A stretch of 64,000 nt of DNA from Nitrospira sp. Lineage in GTDB: Bacteria > Nitrospirota > Nitrospiria > Nitrospirales > Nitrospiraceae. Where the stretch lies: assembly GCA_018242765.1 (NCBI GenBank), contig JAFEBH010000028.1, forward strand, positions 1 through 64,000. Direction: 5' to 3'. Positions within the stretch are counted from its first letter, which is position 1. The number at the start of each line of letters is the position of its first letter. The translations under genes were made by a program, and so were the position numbers. Positions 35,777-45,577 of this stretch are shown piece by piece. A model generated the notes under the pieces. The model made no database searches and was not told the origin of the DNA. It saw nothing but the letters and a program-made list of their open reading frames with translations.

Positions 35777-36304
35777 TACAGGGTTCATCACCGCGTCCAT
35801 TTGGGTCTCGGTGTCTCCCGCAAATCCGGGGGTGACTCCCCTTGGTCTTACACCTCCTGGTCTGGTTGTGCCCTATCGACGTGTGCATACCGCCTTCATA
35901 GGCTGTTTCATCATCAAGCCTCCCCATTAAGGTGAGTTTCGTCTTGATCGTCTGAGACAGCCGAATCTTTCCGCCAATGGCAACCCACCGCGTCGAAGCG
36001 ATGGTTCCTTCTCCACGGAGTGACGGTCGTCCTCAATGTACACAGGTGTAGCGCGGATAAGCTGATCTGACCCTGCTCTGGGTAATCGTGGTATTTGAGG
36101 TCGTGCCATCACATGGACAATTCTGACGACATTGGACCATTCAGGCCTAGACTTTCATCTCCCGATCGTAGGACACTACGGGCCATTTGGATCTGGCCGC
36201 AACGTGAGTGCGCGATATGCCATGAGGGTGTGCTGTTCGCCTCCCCTCCTACGCCACCTCAGGGTGGATTGGTTGCTCCCATTCGTTAGGACATAGAGTT
36301 TCAC
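35777..36304. other. Gene-free region upstream of the first PAS kinase
   Basis: No convincing coding sequence is present in these 528 bp. The right half contains the repeated upstream element described at 36133-36198 and presumably the promoter of the histidine kinase gene at 36305. The left half shows nothing beyond the end of the tRNA-Leu. Confidence 0.5.
36133..36198 (+). promoter_or_regulatory. Upstream element shared with the second PAS kinase
   Basis: CTAGACTTTCA (36147-36157) and TCGTAGGACACTA (36166-36178) recur with almost the same spacing upstream of the next kinase. The adjoining GGCCATTTGGATCTGGCC (36181-36198) is a partial palindrome (GGCCA/TGGCC) that also recurs there. It ends about 105 bp before the kinase start. 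A regulator site or duplicated promoter is inferred. Confidence 0.45.
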
Positions 36305-38962
36305 ATGAACACGACCGGTTCTCTTGTCGATGTCTTGCGTACGCAAGTGGCTCATCTCGTACATGAATTGGCTGAGCGAGACAGTGTGTTGCATGAACGC
36401 ACTCGTCACCTCCGTGTGGCTCAGGCATTGGCTCATCTAGGTAGCTGGGAGTGGGAAATCGAGGGTGGAGCCGTTCGGTGTTCGTCTGAATTATACCGGA
36501 TATTCGGTCGCGAGCCTGGGGTGGACCTTCTAACATTTGATGGGCTTATGACGGCGGTTTTCCAGGAAGATCGAGATCGGATCATTGCTTCTATCAATCA
36601 TGCTTTGAGTGGACGAGTGTCATACGATGTCGAGTATCGGATCGTTCGTCCGAACGGCGAAGTACGGACCATTCATTCCTGCGCTGAGGTTTTGCGTGAT
36701 GACGGGGGTAAGCCCTGTCGTATGTCTGGGTCTGTTCAGGACATCACCGAGCGGGCCCGTTCAGAGGCGATGTTACGTTCCTCACAGGAAAAACTCCGGC
36801 AAGCACTTCAAGCATCGGGTATTGGACTGTGGGACTGGAACACCCATACCAGCGAAATCGTGCTGTCGGAGGAATGGAAGCGTCAGCTCGGGTACGAGAA
36901 GACGGAGCTTACGGACTCATTTGAGACATGGGAAGGTCTGTTGCATCCGGAGGATCGTGCTCGCGTCATAGGCTACTTACGGGACTCGGTGCGCGAACAT
37001 CATGAAGAGTATCGGCAGGAATATCGGTTGAGGCACAAAGATGGAACCTATCGATGGATTGAGTCTCGAGCCGCGTTGGTGACGGAAGCTGACGGTCGCC
37101 GGATCCGTTTCCTTGGTTCGCATATGGACATCACGGATCGTAAACGCATGGAGCAAGCCGTACGAGAAAGTGAAGACCGGTACCGAACGTTGGTCGACCT
37201 ATCGCCTTCCGGAGTCTTTGTGTTCCGTGAAGAGCAGACCGCGTATGTCAACCACAGAGGTGCCCTTCTTCTGGGGGCGCCGGATCCTTCAGCACTGCTC
37301 GGTCGAACGATGTTCGATTTTCTCCACCCAGACTATCACCGTGACGTCCGTGACAATGCCCACCAAGTGCTCGCTGGAAGCGTGTCAGTTCATAGTGCAG
37401 AACGAATCTTTCTGAAAACGGATGGAACTCCGATTCCTGTTCAAATGGAGGCTGCCAGGATCGTATGGGACGGCACCCCCGCCATGATCGTGCTCATCTC
37501 CGATGTCACGGAGCGTAAGAAGGCGGAAGAAGCCTTGCGAGTGAGTGAAGAGCGATTTGCCAAGGCGTTCGAAGCCAGCCCCCATCTCATTCTCATCAGT
37601 GAGCTCGAAACCGGTCAGCTGGTGGAGGTGAATGATGCGGCCTGTCAGCTATTGGGCTATCGCAAGGAAGAAATCCAAGGCCAGCTCATCTGGGACATCG
37701 AGGTCTGGGGGGTGGCGGAGGCACAAATCCGTTTTCGCGATCGATTGAAACGAGCTGGCTCGGTTCGTAACTTGGAAGTGAGTCTCTGTGCCAGAAACGG
37801 TGATGTGCGCCGTTTCCTTTTGTCGTCGGAGGTCATCGAGTTAAAGGGGAGACCTTGCAGGGTAACGGTTGCGGATGATGTCACAGATCGGATGCGGGCA
37901 GAGGATGAGTTGCGTCGATCCCATGCCTTGTTGCGACAGGTTATCGACGGCTCGCCGAATTTTATCTTTGCCAAGGATCGTGAAGGGCGTTTTACAATGG
38001 CCAACAAAGCGGTTGCCGAGTGTTACGGCACAACGGTGGACGATCTGATTGGGCAGACAGACGCCGATTTTAATCCCCACTGGGATGAAGTGGAGTTTTC
38101 TCGCGAGAAGGATCTCCAAGTGATGGCATCCCTGCAGGAATGCTTTATTCCTGAGGAAAAGTTCACGGACTGGTCTGGAAAGACACGCTGGTTGCAGACC
38201 ATCAAGCGTCCGATTGTTGATGACCACGGGCGGTTCCGCATGGTGCTTGGCTCGTCGACGGACATCACGGAGCGGAAACGGATGGAGGAAATGTTGCTTC
38301 AACAGGAGCAAGATCTGAATGCCGCACTACAGGACCGGGAGCGGATCAGTCAGGATCTCCACGATGATGTGCTTCAATCGGTCTATGCGGCTGGGCTTGG
38401 GTTGGAGGCGTGTAGGTCGATGGTGAATCGGCAGCCTGCGTTGGCTGCTGATTGCCTGATGGGAACATTGGAGCAAGCCATTGGGCAACTCAATCACGTC
38501 ATAGAAAATATCCGCAATTTCATTTCTGGCCTGAAGCCTCGCGTTGTGCGGGGTGGTGATTTTGTCGCGGATTTGCGAACTCTGGTCCAGACGATGTGTG
38601 ACGCGTCGTCGATTCGATGCCGAGTGCGGATTGATAACGCGGTTGGCCCGCATCTCTCAACCGAATCAGCATTCCATCTCATCAATGTCGTGCGGGAAGC
38701 GTTGAGTAACGCGCTCCGCCATAGCCATGCCACGCGCATTACCGTGTCATTGCGTCAGCTCCTCGGATCAGTTCGTATGACGGTGGTGGATAATGGTATT
38801 GGATTCAACCCCAAGTCAGTTCAGGGCATCGGCCATGGTTTGGAAAATATGGCGGCACGAGCTCACAAAGCCGGCGGGGTATTTGCCGTACGGTCTGAGC
38901 CTCACCGCGGGACTAGAATTCTCCTTGATCTGCCAAAAGAACCATCTGCTTATTTCAATTAA
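36305..38962 (+). CDS. Cytoplasmic 5-PAS sensor histidine kinase (HisKA_3/NarX-type)
   Basis: An 885-residue soluble kinase. After a short coiled coil come five PAS/PAC units starting near residues 40, 165, 288, 412 and 537, each ending in an ITERK- or VTDRK-like PAC tail. The first two are PAS_3-type with HPEDRARV and RHKDGTYRWIE. The dimerisation domain is of the HisKA_3 class, ERISQDLHDDVLQ with phospho-acceptor His686, and an HATPase_c domain follows (about 770-880; NALRHSHAT, DNGIGFNPKS, GHGLENMAARA). No membrane helix or signal peptide, so the input is intracellular, perhaps redox, gas or small ligands. HisKA_3 kinases usually phosphorylate NarL-type regulators, and one lies downstream at 45564. 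Confidence 0.88.
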   Translation: MNTTGSLVDVLRTQVAHLVHELAERDSVLHERTRHLRVAQALAHLGSWEWEIEGGAVRCSSELYRIFGREPGVDLLTFDGLMTAVFQEDRDRIIASINHALSGRVSYDVEYRIVRPNGEVRTIHSCAEVLRDDGGKPCRMSGSVQDITERARSEAMLRSSQEKLRQALQASGIGLWDWNTHTSEIVLSEEWKRQLGYEKTELTDSFETWEGLLHPEDRARVIGYLRDSVREHHEEYRQEYRLRHKDGTYRWIESRAALVTEADGRRIRFLGSHMDITDRKRMEQAVRESEDRYRTLVDLSPSGVFVFREEQTAYVNHRGALLLGAPDPSALLGRTMFDFLHPDYHRDVRDNAHQVLAGSVSVHSAERIFLKTDGTPIPVQMEAARIVWDGTPAMIVLISDVTERKKAEEALRVSEERFAKAFEASPHLILISELETGQLVEVNDAACQLLGYRKEEIQGQLIWDIEVWGVAEAQIRFRDRLKRAGSVRNLEVSLCARNGDVRRFLLSSEVIELKGRPCRVTVADDVTDRMRAEDELRRSHALLRQVIDGSPNFIFAKDREGRFTMANKAVAECYGTTVDDLIGQTDADFNPHWDEVEFSREKDLQVMASLQECFIPEEKFTDWSGKTRWLQTIKRPIVDDHGRFRMVLGSSTDITERKRMEEMLLQQEQDLNAALQDRERISQDLHDDVLQSVYAAGLGLEACRSMVNRQPALAADCLMGTLEQAIGQLNHVIENIRNFISGLKPRVVRGGDFVADLRTLVQTMCDASSIRCRVRIDNAVGPHLSTESAFHLINVVREALSNALRHSHATRITVSLRQLLGSVRMTVVDNGIGFNPKSVQGIGHGLENMAARAHKAGGVFAVRSEPHRGTRILLDLPKEPSAYFN

Positions 38963-39274
38963 TCCGAGGTGTTATATGGTCACACTCCAGAGGTTGTACG
39001 GATTCATATTCTGCCTCCGGCTCCACTGATCTGTGCGGTTCTTACCTAGTCGTTCCCTCAAAACGTAGGCCATTTGGATCTAGACTTTCACCAATTGTCG
39101 TAGGACACTAGCATCCGCTTGGTGTGTTTATTAGGAACCAATAGCCTTGGTGGAAGGTAGATCGCTTCTCAAGCGGATATGGCGCGATCACCTAGGGTGT
39201 CATAACGTGGTCAGCCACGTGGACCGAACTGGCCCTTAGGGGACTATCAATGTCACCTGGCATGGAGCCTCACC
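38963..39274. other. Intergenic promoter region between the two large kinases
   Basis: A 312-bp gap without coding sequence. It holds the second copy of the shared element (39069-39110), a CGTGG-TCAG-CCACG hairpin near 39209, and GGAG seven bases before the ATG of the giant kinase. Confidence 0.5.
39069..39110 (+). promoter_or_regulatory. Second copy of the shared upstream element
   Basis: GGCCATTTGGATCTAGAC runs directly into CTAGACTTTCA (39080-39090) and, after seven bases, TCGTAGGACACTA (39098-39110). The 11-bp and 13-bp blocks are identical to the copy at 36147 and 36166. It ends 164 bp before the kinase start. Confidence 0.45.
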
Positions 39275-42200
39275 ATGAGTCCTACCAGTCACCTTCGCGA
39301 ACTGGATTTGTTGAGAAAGCAGGTTGCGGACCTCACACGTGAGCTGACGGATCGCGATCAGACCTTCCGTGACCATAAGCGAGAGCTCGACGATGAGTTG
39401 CAAGACTTGCGTGAGCGGTCCGACATGCTTCGTGTCATTGTCACCGGTACCGCAACGGAGACCGGCGAGGATTTCTTCCCAACCTTAGTGCGCCATTTGA
39501 GCTCCGTGTTGGGAGTGCAGTACGCGGTTGTCGGGGAGGTCCAACACTGTCCCGTTAGGAAAATACGTACGATTGCTGTCTCTGCCGGTGGCAGCCTCGT
39601 CGACAACTTCGAATATCCCTTGATGAATACCCCATGTGAGACAACACTTAGCCAACCCTTCTCTTGTTTTGAGCGGGATGTTCGAACCGTGTTCCCACTG
39701 TTTGAGCGGTTGGGTCAGCTAGGCGTCGAAGGGTATTGCGGTGTACCGCTCAAGCAGAAGGGTGGGACAGTCATTGGGCTTCTCGTCCTCATGGATACCA
39801 AACCATTGCGTAATACGGATCGACTGCGATCGCTCATGGCTGTGTTCGCTTCGCGGGCAGGCGCCGAGCTCCAGCGACGGCATTCTGAACTACAACTCCA
39901 ACAACAGCAGCGCCAGCTCATGGAAGCCCAAGCGCATGCCCACCTGGGTAGCTGGGACTGGGATCTCGACAGCGGAACGGTGCACTGGTCAGAGGAGCAA
40001 TTCCGGATCTTCGGCTACGAGCCAGGGCAGATGGCCGTTAGCTATGACACATTTGTCACCTCACTGCACCCACTGGATCGTGCGTGTGTGCAGAGTGCGA
40101 TCGAGACTGCACTGAAGGGCGGCACAACCTACGACGTGGAATGTCGCATCATCCGTCCTGATCGGACAATTCGGGCGGTCCACTGCCGTGGAACAGTCTC
40201 TCGAAGTGTCGACGATCGTCCCGTTTCATTGTCGAGTAGTGTGCTTGATATCACGGACCGTCAGCGAGTTGAGGAGGAGCTCAAACTTTCTCGGAAGCGA
40301 CTCACACAAGCGCTTCGGGCATCAGGTACGGGGTTGTGGAGCTGGAACACTGAAACGGACCAAGTAGTTCTTTCTGAGGAGTGGAAACGACAGTTGGGCT
40401 ATGGCGGGACAGAGCTTCCGGATGCATTTGAGACGTGGACGACCCTTCTGCATCCAGAGGATCGCGAAGGTGCCATCGCCTATGCCCGACAGTATCAAAC
40501 CTCGCCCGATGGGGACTATCGACAGGAGTTTCGCCTTCGACACAAGGATGGCACGTATCGCTGGATCGAGGCACGTGCTTCCTTTGCAACAGAAGCCGAT
40601 GGCCGGAGGATGCACCTCCTTGGATCCCATAGCGACGTGACCGATCGCAAACGAATGGAGGAGACGATACGAGAGAGTGAGGAACGATACCGAGCGTTAG
40701 TCGAGCTTTCTCCATCGGGTGTCTTTGTGTTCTGTGAAGGGCGAACAGTCTACGTGAATCGAACCGGTGCTCTTCTGATGGGAGCACAGGGCCCGCAAGA
40801 GATTCTCGACCGACCGACGTTTGAATTCATCCACCCTGACTATCATCACGAGGTTCGTGAAAGTGTCAAACGATTACTCGGGGGCGGTGTATCTGTCCAT
40901 AGCGCAGAACGGGTGTACGTGCGGATGGATGGGACGACGATTCCGGTTCAAGTCGAGACTGGACGGATCATGTGGGACGGTAAGCCGGCGATCCTTGTGG
41001 TGTTTTCTGATATCACTGAGCGGAAACAGGCTGAACAGGCATTGCGAGAAAGCGAGGAACGATTCGCCATCGCCTTCCGAGCGAGCCCGCATCCGATCGG
41101 CATCACGGAAGCGACAACGGGTCGTTGCATCGAGGTCAACGATGCGTGTTTGCAGCTGTTCGGGTTCTCGCGCAAGGACGTGATCGGAAGTACCACCTTG
41201 ATGCTGGGTATCTGGCCGAGCGAAGAAGATCGGGCACAGTTCATCAAGCGGTTGAAGACTCACAGGCCGGTTCGCAATGTCGAAATGAACTTCAAGACAA
41301 AAACTGGGGATGTGCGCCATATCCTGGTGTCTTCAGACCTGGCTGAGCTTAACGGAACGCTGTGCCTCGTCACGGTCGGGAACGACATCACCGACCGCAA
41401 GCGAGCCGAAGAAGCTCTGGCCGATCTGAATGCGACGTTAGAGCGGCAGGTAGACGAGCGAACCGAGGCGTTGCGTCGAAGTGAAGCGCGGTTTCGTCAG
41501 TTCTTCGACAATGCTCCGAATGTGACATGTTTGAAGGATCATGACGGTCGCTATCTGTATACCAACCGACGATTCGAGGAAGTCTTCCACCTGGCTCCTG
41601 GTATGGCCTTAGGCAAGACGGATCGCGAACTGTTTCCACCTGCGCAGGCCGATCAGTTGGAATTGCATGATCGACAGGTATTCGGCGAGGGACGAGGACA
41701 GGAGTTTGAGGAGGTCATGCAACAGAAGGACGGATCTCATACCAGCATTGTCGTGAAATTCCCCGTGACTGATACGTCCGGTCGTCTCTCTGCCCTTGGC
41801 GTCATTGCCACTGATGTCACTGAGCGTAATCGTGTCCAAGACGCCTTAAGGGAGAGTCAGGCCCGATGGGGACAGTTTGCCGAATCAGTCAGTTCAGCAT
41901 TCTGGATCGCGGATGTGACACCGGACGAACGGAAGGTGCTCTATGTCAACTCGGCGTTTACCTTTATTTGGGGTATTGAGCGAGAAGAAATCTATCAAGA
42001 TTGGTTCCTTTGGCTCGCCTCAATCCATCCGGATGACCGCCTGCGGGTGGCGGCAAGCCATGATCGGTTTGTCGGCGGAGGGATGAATGCATTGTTCCAT
42101 TGTGAGTACCGGATCGTGGGGCGGGACGGCCATATTCGGTGGATTTCCGATCGTCGAGTCCGGATGACCGGATGGGAACATCGCATTGCGGGTATTGCGG

Positions 42201-45200
42201 AGGATATTACGCACCACAAGCAGCAGGTAGCGCTGCTGTCCCAAACAGAGGCGATCGGGAAAATCGGAGGATGGGAGGTTGATTTCCTGACGAACCGTCT
42301 TTCGTGGAGCGACGAAACATTTCGGCTGCATGAGACCACCCCGGAGTTGTACAGCCCGACTGTGGAAACGGCATTGGGGTTCTACACCCCCGAAAGTCGC
42401 CCCAGGATGGAGGAAGCATGGGGGAAGGGGGTGACACTGGGGCAGTCTTGGGACCTCGAGTTGGATCTTATCTCGGCAAAGGGACGCCGGATTGCAGTGC
42501 GAGCAGCCGGTAAGGTCGATGTTCTGGAAGGGCGGGCCGTTCGGGCATATGGAACGTTGCAAGACATCACCGAGCGCAAACGTGCGGAAGAAGCGCTCTG
42601 GCAGGCGCACGATGAGTTGGAGCGCAAAGTTATCGAACGCACCGCAGAATTGCAGGCTAGTGAAGAGCGATACCGGAGTCTCTATGACGAAACTCCATCT
42701 ATGTATTTCACCGTGGATAGAATGGGAATTATCAGGTCAGTCAATCAGTACGGGGCGCGGTACTTAGGCTATCGCGTCGAGGATCTTGTCGGAAAGTCGG
42801 TGGAGACGATCATCTTCGAAGCAGATCGAGCGCGTATCCGTGCTGAGCTGGAAGCGTTCTTCCATCATCCTGAAGGAGTCGCCCAATGGGAATTCCGCAA
42901 GGTACGAGGCGATGGCACAGTGCTGTGGGTACGTGAGTTTGCGCGTGTATTGCAATGCCAGGTTGGAGAGTCATTGGCACTGATCGTGTGCGATGACATC
43001 ACGGACAACAAGCGGGCGGCGGAGGCGCTGCGAGCCAGCGAAGAACGTTATGCGCGTGCCACAGCCATCGGCAAGGTTGGGGTCTGGGAATTGGATGTCC
43101 TCAAGGGGCACTACTATGGCGATACCAATCTCAAGATGTTGTTCGGCTATGGGTCGGAAGAACTCTCGACCGATCCCTTTACCTGGCTGAGGCTTGTTCA
43201 TCCGGACGATCAGTCAATTGCGATGAAGAACTGGGAGCAGATGCAATGCGGTCCAACCGACCAGTGCCACTACGAGCTTCGCATGGTCAGAAAGGACGGT
43301 TCTGTTATCTGGACTGATGTGCGTGGTCACGGCGTTCGCGATTCTCAGGGACGATTGACGCACATGATCGGAGCCACGGTCGATATCACGGAACGCAAAC
43401 AGGCGGAACTAGCCCTGCGTGAAAGTGAGGAGCGATTCTCCAAAGCCTTCCGCACGAGCCCGCATCCAATAGGAATTACGGAGGCCGTCACGGGTCGTTG
43501 CGTCGAGGTCAACGATGCTTGTCTGGAAGCGTTCGGTTTTCGTCGAGAGGAAGTGATCGGAAACACCACATTTCTTCTCGGTATTTGGCCGAGTCTCGAG
43601 GATAGAGCGCGGGTCATCGAGCGATTGAAAACTGGGCAACCGATGCGCAACATGGAGTTTGCGTTAAAGACCAAATCGGGTGCGTTGCGCTATTTTCTGG
43701 CCTCCGCGGATCTCGCCGAGCTCAACGGAGTACTCTGTGTGGTGACAGTTGCGAACGACATCACGGACCGCAAGCACGCCGAAGAAGCGCTGCGCATGAG
43801 CGAAGAGCGTTTTGCGAAGGCGTTCCAAGCCAGCCCCCATCCGGTGGTGATCAGCGAGCTGGATTCTGGTCTGATCGTGGATGCCAATGAAGCGGCATGG
43901 CAGCCCTTCGGATATCGGAAAGACGAAGTTGTGGGACACACGACGTTGCAGATCGGGCTCTGGCCTTCCGCCGAGGAACGGGCTCATTATCTCGAGTTGT
44001 TGAAGCGCCAGGGATCCATCCGAAATATGGAAGTGCTACTCCGGAGCAAGAGCGGCGATATCCGTCAATGCCTCTTGTCGTCGGAACTGATCGAGTTGAA
44101 TGGCAAGCAATGCAGTGTGACGGTTGGTAATGATATTACAGAGAGTCGGCGCTTGGAAGAGGCGTTGCGGTTGACCCAGTTCTCTGTGGATCAGGCCGTT
44201 GAGGCGATCATGTGGCTGGACCCGAACGCACGGGTGTTCAATGTGAATGATACGGCATGCCGAATGCTGGAGTACTCGCGAGAGGAACTGCTGGGTATGA
44301 CGGTTCATGACATTGACCCCAATTTCCCTGTGGAACGGTGGATGGACCATTGGAACTACTTGAAGGAACAGGGGTCGTTGACGTTCGAAGCAAAGTTTTG
44401 GTCACGAACCGGAGCCGTCTTGGAGACGGACGTGAGCGTCAATTATTTGCTGCATGAAGGGAAGGAGTGCGCCTGTATGATCTTGCGGGATATTGGGGAC
44501 CGCAAGCGGGCGGAGGCTGAACTTCGCCGATCCCATAAGTTCTTACGTCAGGTGATCGACACGGCCCCGAATCTCATCTTTGCCAAGGATCAAGCTGGAC
44601 GATTCGCTATGGCGAATAAAGCTGTAGCTGATTGCTATGGGACCACTGTGGAAGACCTCATTGGAAAATCTGAGGTGGATTTCAATCGGAATGGGGAAGA
44701 AGTCAACTTCTTCCGTCAGCTCGATCGTGAAGTCATCCAATGCGCAGAGGATCGATTCATCCCGGAAGAAAGAGTCACTGATGCGGAAGGTAAAACCCGT
44801 TGGCTACAAACGGTCAAACGACCGATCTTCGATGATGAAGGAAATGTGCGCATGGTACTTGGAGCGGCGACCGATATCACGGAGCGTAAGCGTATGGAAG
44901 AGATGCTGCTCCAACGCGAACGAGATCTGAACACGGCGCTTCAAGAACGAGAACGAATCAGCCAAGATCTCCACGACGGGATTCTCCAATCACTGTATGC
45001 CGTCGGGCTTGGCTTAGAGGCGTGTAAGCCAATGCTCAAGCAACAGCCCGGGCAGGTTTCGGTCAAGTTCCTGGCGATACTCGATCAGACGATTGGCCAG
45101 CTCAACCAGGTGATGACAGAAGTGAGGAACTTTATCGCAGGTCTCGAATCTCATCCGATAATAGAAGGTGGTGATTTTCCGACCGTTCTTCGGGACATGG

Positions 45201-45577
45201 TGAGAGCCATGTCCCGTTCGTCTGCAGCAAAATGCACCGTCAGAATCGATAAGGCGGCAGTGCATCAACTCTCAACGGAACAGGCCCTGCATATTATTAA
45301 TATCGTTCGTGAAGGACTGAGTAATGCCCTGCGCCACAGTGAAGCCGAGCGAATCATGGTGTCGCTTCGATTGCTCCGGCATTCAGTTCGACTGGCCATT
45401 ACGGATGACGGCATCGGTTTCAATACCAGCTCGACTCAGGGTGTTGGTCATGGATTGAGCAATATGGCTGCACGAGCTCAGAAGGTCCGCGGAGTGTTCC
45501 TTCTTCAGTCGACACCCCGCAATGGGACGAAGATCTCCCTCGATTTGCCAAAGGAGACGACCTATGCTCACAACTAA
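39275..45577 (+). CDS. Giant GAF + 13-PAS sensor histidine kinase (HisKA_3)
   Basis: A 2100-residue soluble kinase. Residues 1-55 form a coiled coil, about 55-205 a GAF-like domain (GVPLKQKGGTVIGLLVLMD), then thirteen PAS/PAC units beginning near 220, 343, 467, 592, 734, 859, 987, 1128, 1253, 1383, 1508, 1633 and 1751. The HisKA_3 box ERISQDLHDGILQ carries His1900, and HATPase_c ends the protein (NALRHSEAE, DDGIGFNTSS, GHGLSNMAARA). PAS 1-4 and 13 match the five PAS units of the preceding kinase, so it looks like that protein enlarged by a GAF and eight inserted PAS units. GGAG seven bases upstream supports the start. Its end overlaps the NarL-type regulator gene by 14 bp. Confidence 0.9.
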   Translation: MSPTSHLRELDLLRKQVADLTRELTDRDQTFRDHKRELDDELQDLRERSDMLRVIVTGTATETGEDFFPTLVRHLSSVLGVQYAVVGEVQHCPVRKIRTIAVSAGGSLVDNFEYPLMNTPCETTLSQPFSCFERDVRTVFPLFERLGQLGVEGYCGVPLKQKGGTVIGLLVLMDTKPLRNTDRLRSLMAVFASRAGAELQRRHSELQLQQQQRQLMEAQAHAHLGSWDWDLDSGTVHWSEEQFRIFGYEPGQMAVSYDTFVTSLHPLDRACVQSAIETALKGGTTYDVECRIIRPDRTIRAVHCRGTVSRSVDDRPVSLSSSVLDITDRQRVEEELKLSRKRLTQALRASGTGLWSWNTETDQVVLSEEWKRQLGYGGTELPDAFETWTTLLHPEDREGAIAYARQYQTSPDGDYRQEFRLRHKDGTYRWIEARASFATEADGRRMHLLGSHSDVTDRKRMEETIRESEERYRALVELSPSGVFVFCEGRTVYVNRTGALLMGAQGPQEILDRPTFEFIHPDYHHEVRESVKRLLGGGVSVHSAERVYVRMDGTTIPVQVETGRIMWDGKPAILVVFSDITERKQAEQALRESEERFAIAFRASPHPIGITEATTGRCIEVNDACLQLFGFSRKDVIGSTTLMLGIWPSEEDRAQFIKRLKTHRPVRNVEMNFKTKTGDVRHILVSSDLAELNGTLCLVTVGNDITDRKRAEEALADLNATLERQVDERTEALRRSEARFRQFFDNAPNVTCLKDHDGRYLYTNRRFEEVFHLAPGMALGKTDRELFPPAQADQLELHDRQVFGEGRGQEFEEVMQQKDGSHTSIVVKFPVTDTSGRLSALGVIATDVTERNRVQDALRESQARWGQFAESVSSAFWIADVTPDERKVLYVNSAFTFIWGIEREEIYQDWFLWLASIHPDDRLRVAASHDRFVGGGMNALFHCEYRIVGRDGHIRWISDRRVRMTGWEHRIAGIAEDITHHKQQVALLSQTEAIGKIGGWEVDFLTNRLSWSDETFRLHETTPELYSPTVETALGFYTPESRPRMEEAWGKGVTLGQSWDLELDLISAKGRRIAVRAAGKVDVLEGRAVRAYGTLQDITERKRAEEALWQAHDELERKVIERTAELQASEERYRSLYDETPSMYFTVDRMGIIRSVNQYGARYLGYRVEDLVGKSVETIIFEADRARIRAELEAFFHHPEGVAQWEFRKVRGDGTVLWVREFARVLQCQVGESLALIVCDDITDNKRAAEALRASEERYARATAIGKVGVWELDVLKGHYYGDTNLKMLFGYGSEELSTDPFTWLRLVHPDDQSIAMKNWEQMQCGPTDQCHYELRMVRKDGSVIWTDVRGHGVRDSQGRLTHMIGATVDITERKQAELALRESEERFSKAFRTSPHPIGITEAVTGRCVEVNDACLEAFGFRREEVIGNTTFLLGIWPSLEDRARVIERLKTGQPMRNMEFALKTKSGALRYFLASADLAELNGVLCVVTVANDITDRKHAEEALRMSEERFAKAFQASPHPVVISELDSGLIVDANEAAWQPFGYRKDEVVGHTTLQIGLWPSAEERAHYLELLKRQGSIRNMEVLLRSKSGDIRQCLLSSELIELNGKQCSVTVGNDITESRRLEEALRLTQFSVDQAVEAIMWLDPNARVFNVNDTACRMLEYSREELLGMTVHDIDPNFPVERWMDHWNYLKEQGSLTFEAKFWSRTGAVLETDVSVNYLLHEGKECACMILRDIGDRKRAEAELRRSHKFLRQVIDTAPNLIFAKDQAGRFAMANKAVADCYGTTVEDLIGKSEVDFNRNGEEVNFFRQLDREVIQCAEDRFIPEERVTDAEGKTRWLQTVKRPIFDDEGNVRMVLGAATDITERKRMEEMLLQRERDLNTALQERERISQDLHDGILQSLYAVGLGLEACKPMLKQQPGQVSVKFLAILDQTIGQLNQVMTEVRNFIAGLESHPIIEGGDFPTVLRDMVRAMSRSSAAKCTVRIDKAAVHQLSTEQALHIINIVREGLSNALRHSEAERIMVSLRLLRHSVRLAITDDGIGFNTSSTQGVGHGLSNMAARAQKVRGVFLLQSTPRNGTKISLDLPKETTYAHN

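Noticed and set aside
35777-36304. Small ORFs before the first PAS kinase
   Set aside because: They are short, overlap each other on both strands, and coincide with the duplicated upstream element, so a control region is more likely.
36305-38962. The two large kinases as one gene split by a stop
   Set aside because: The first has a complete HisKA_3 and ATPase end, and the second starts with its own ribosome site and coiled coil after a 312-bp promoter-like gap; they are paralogues.
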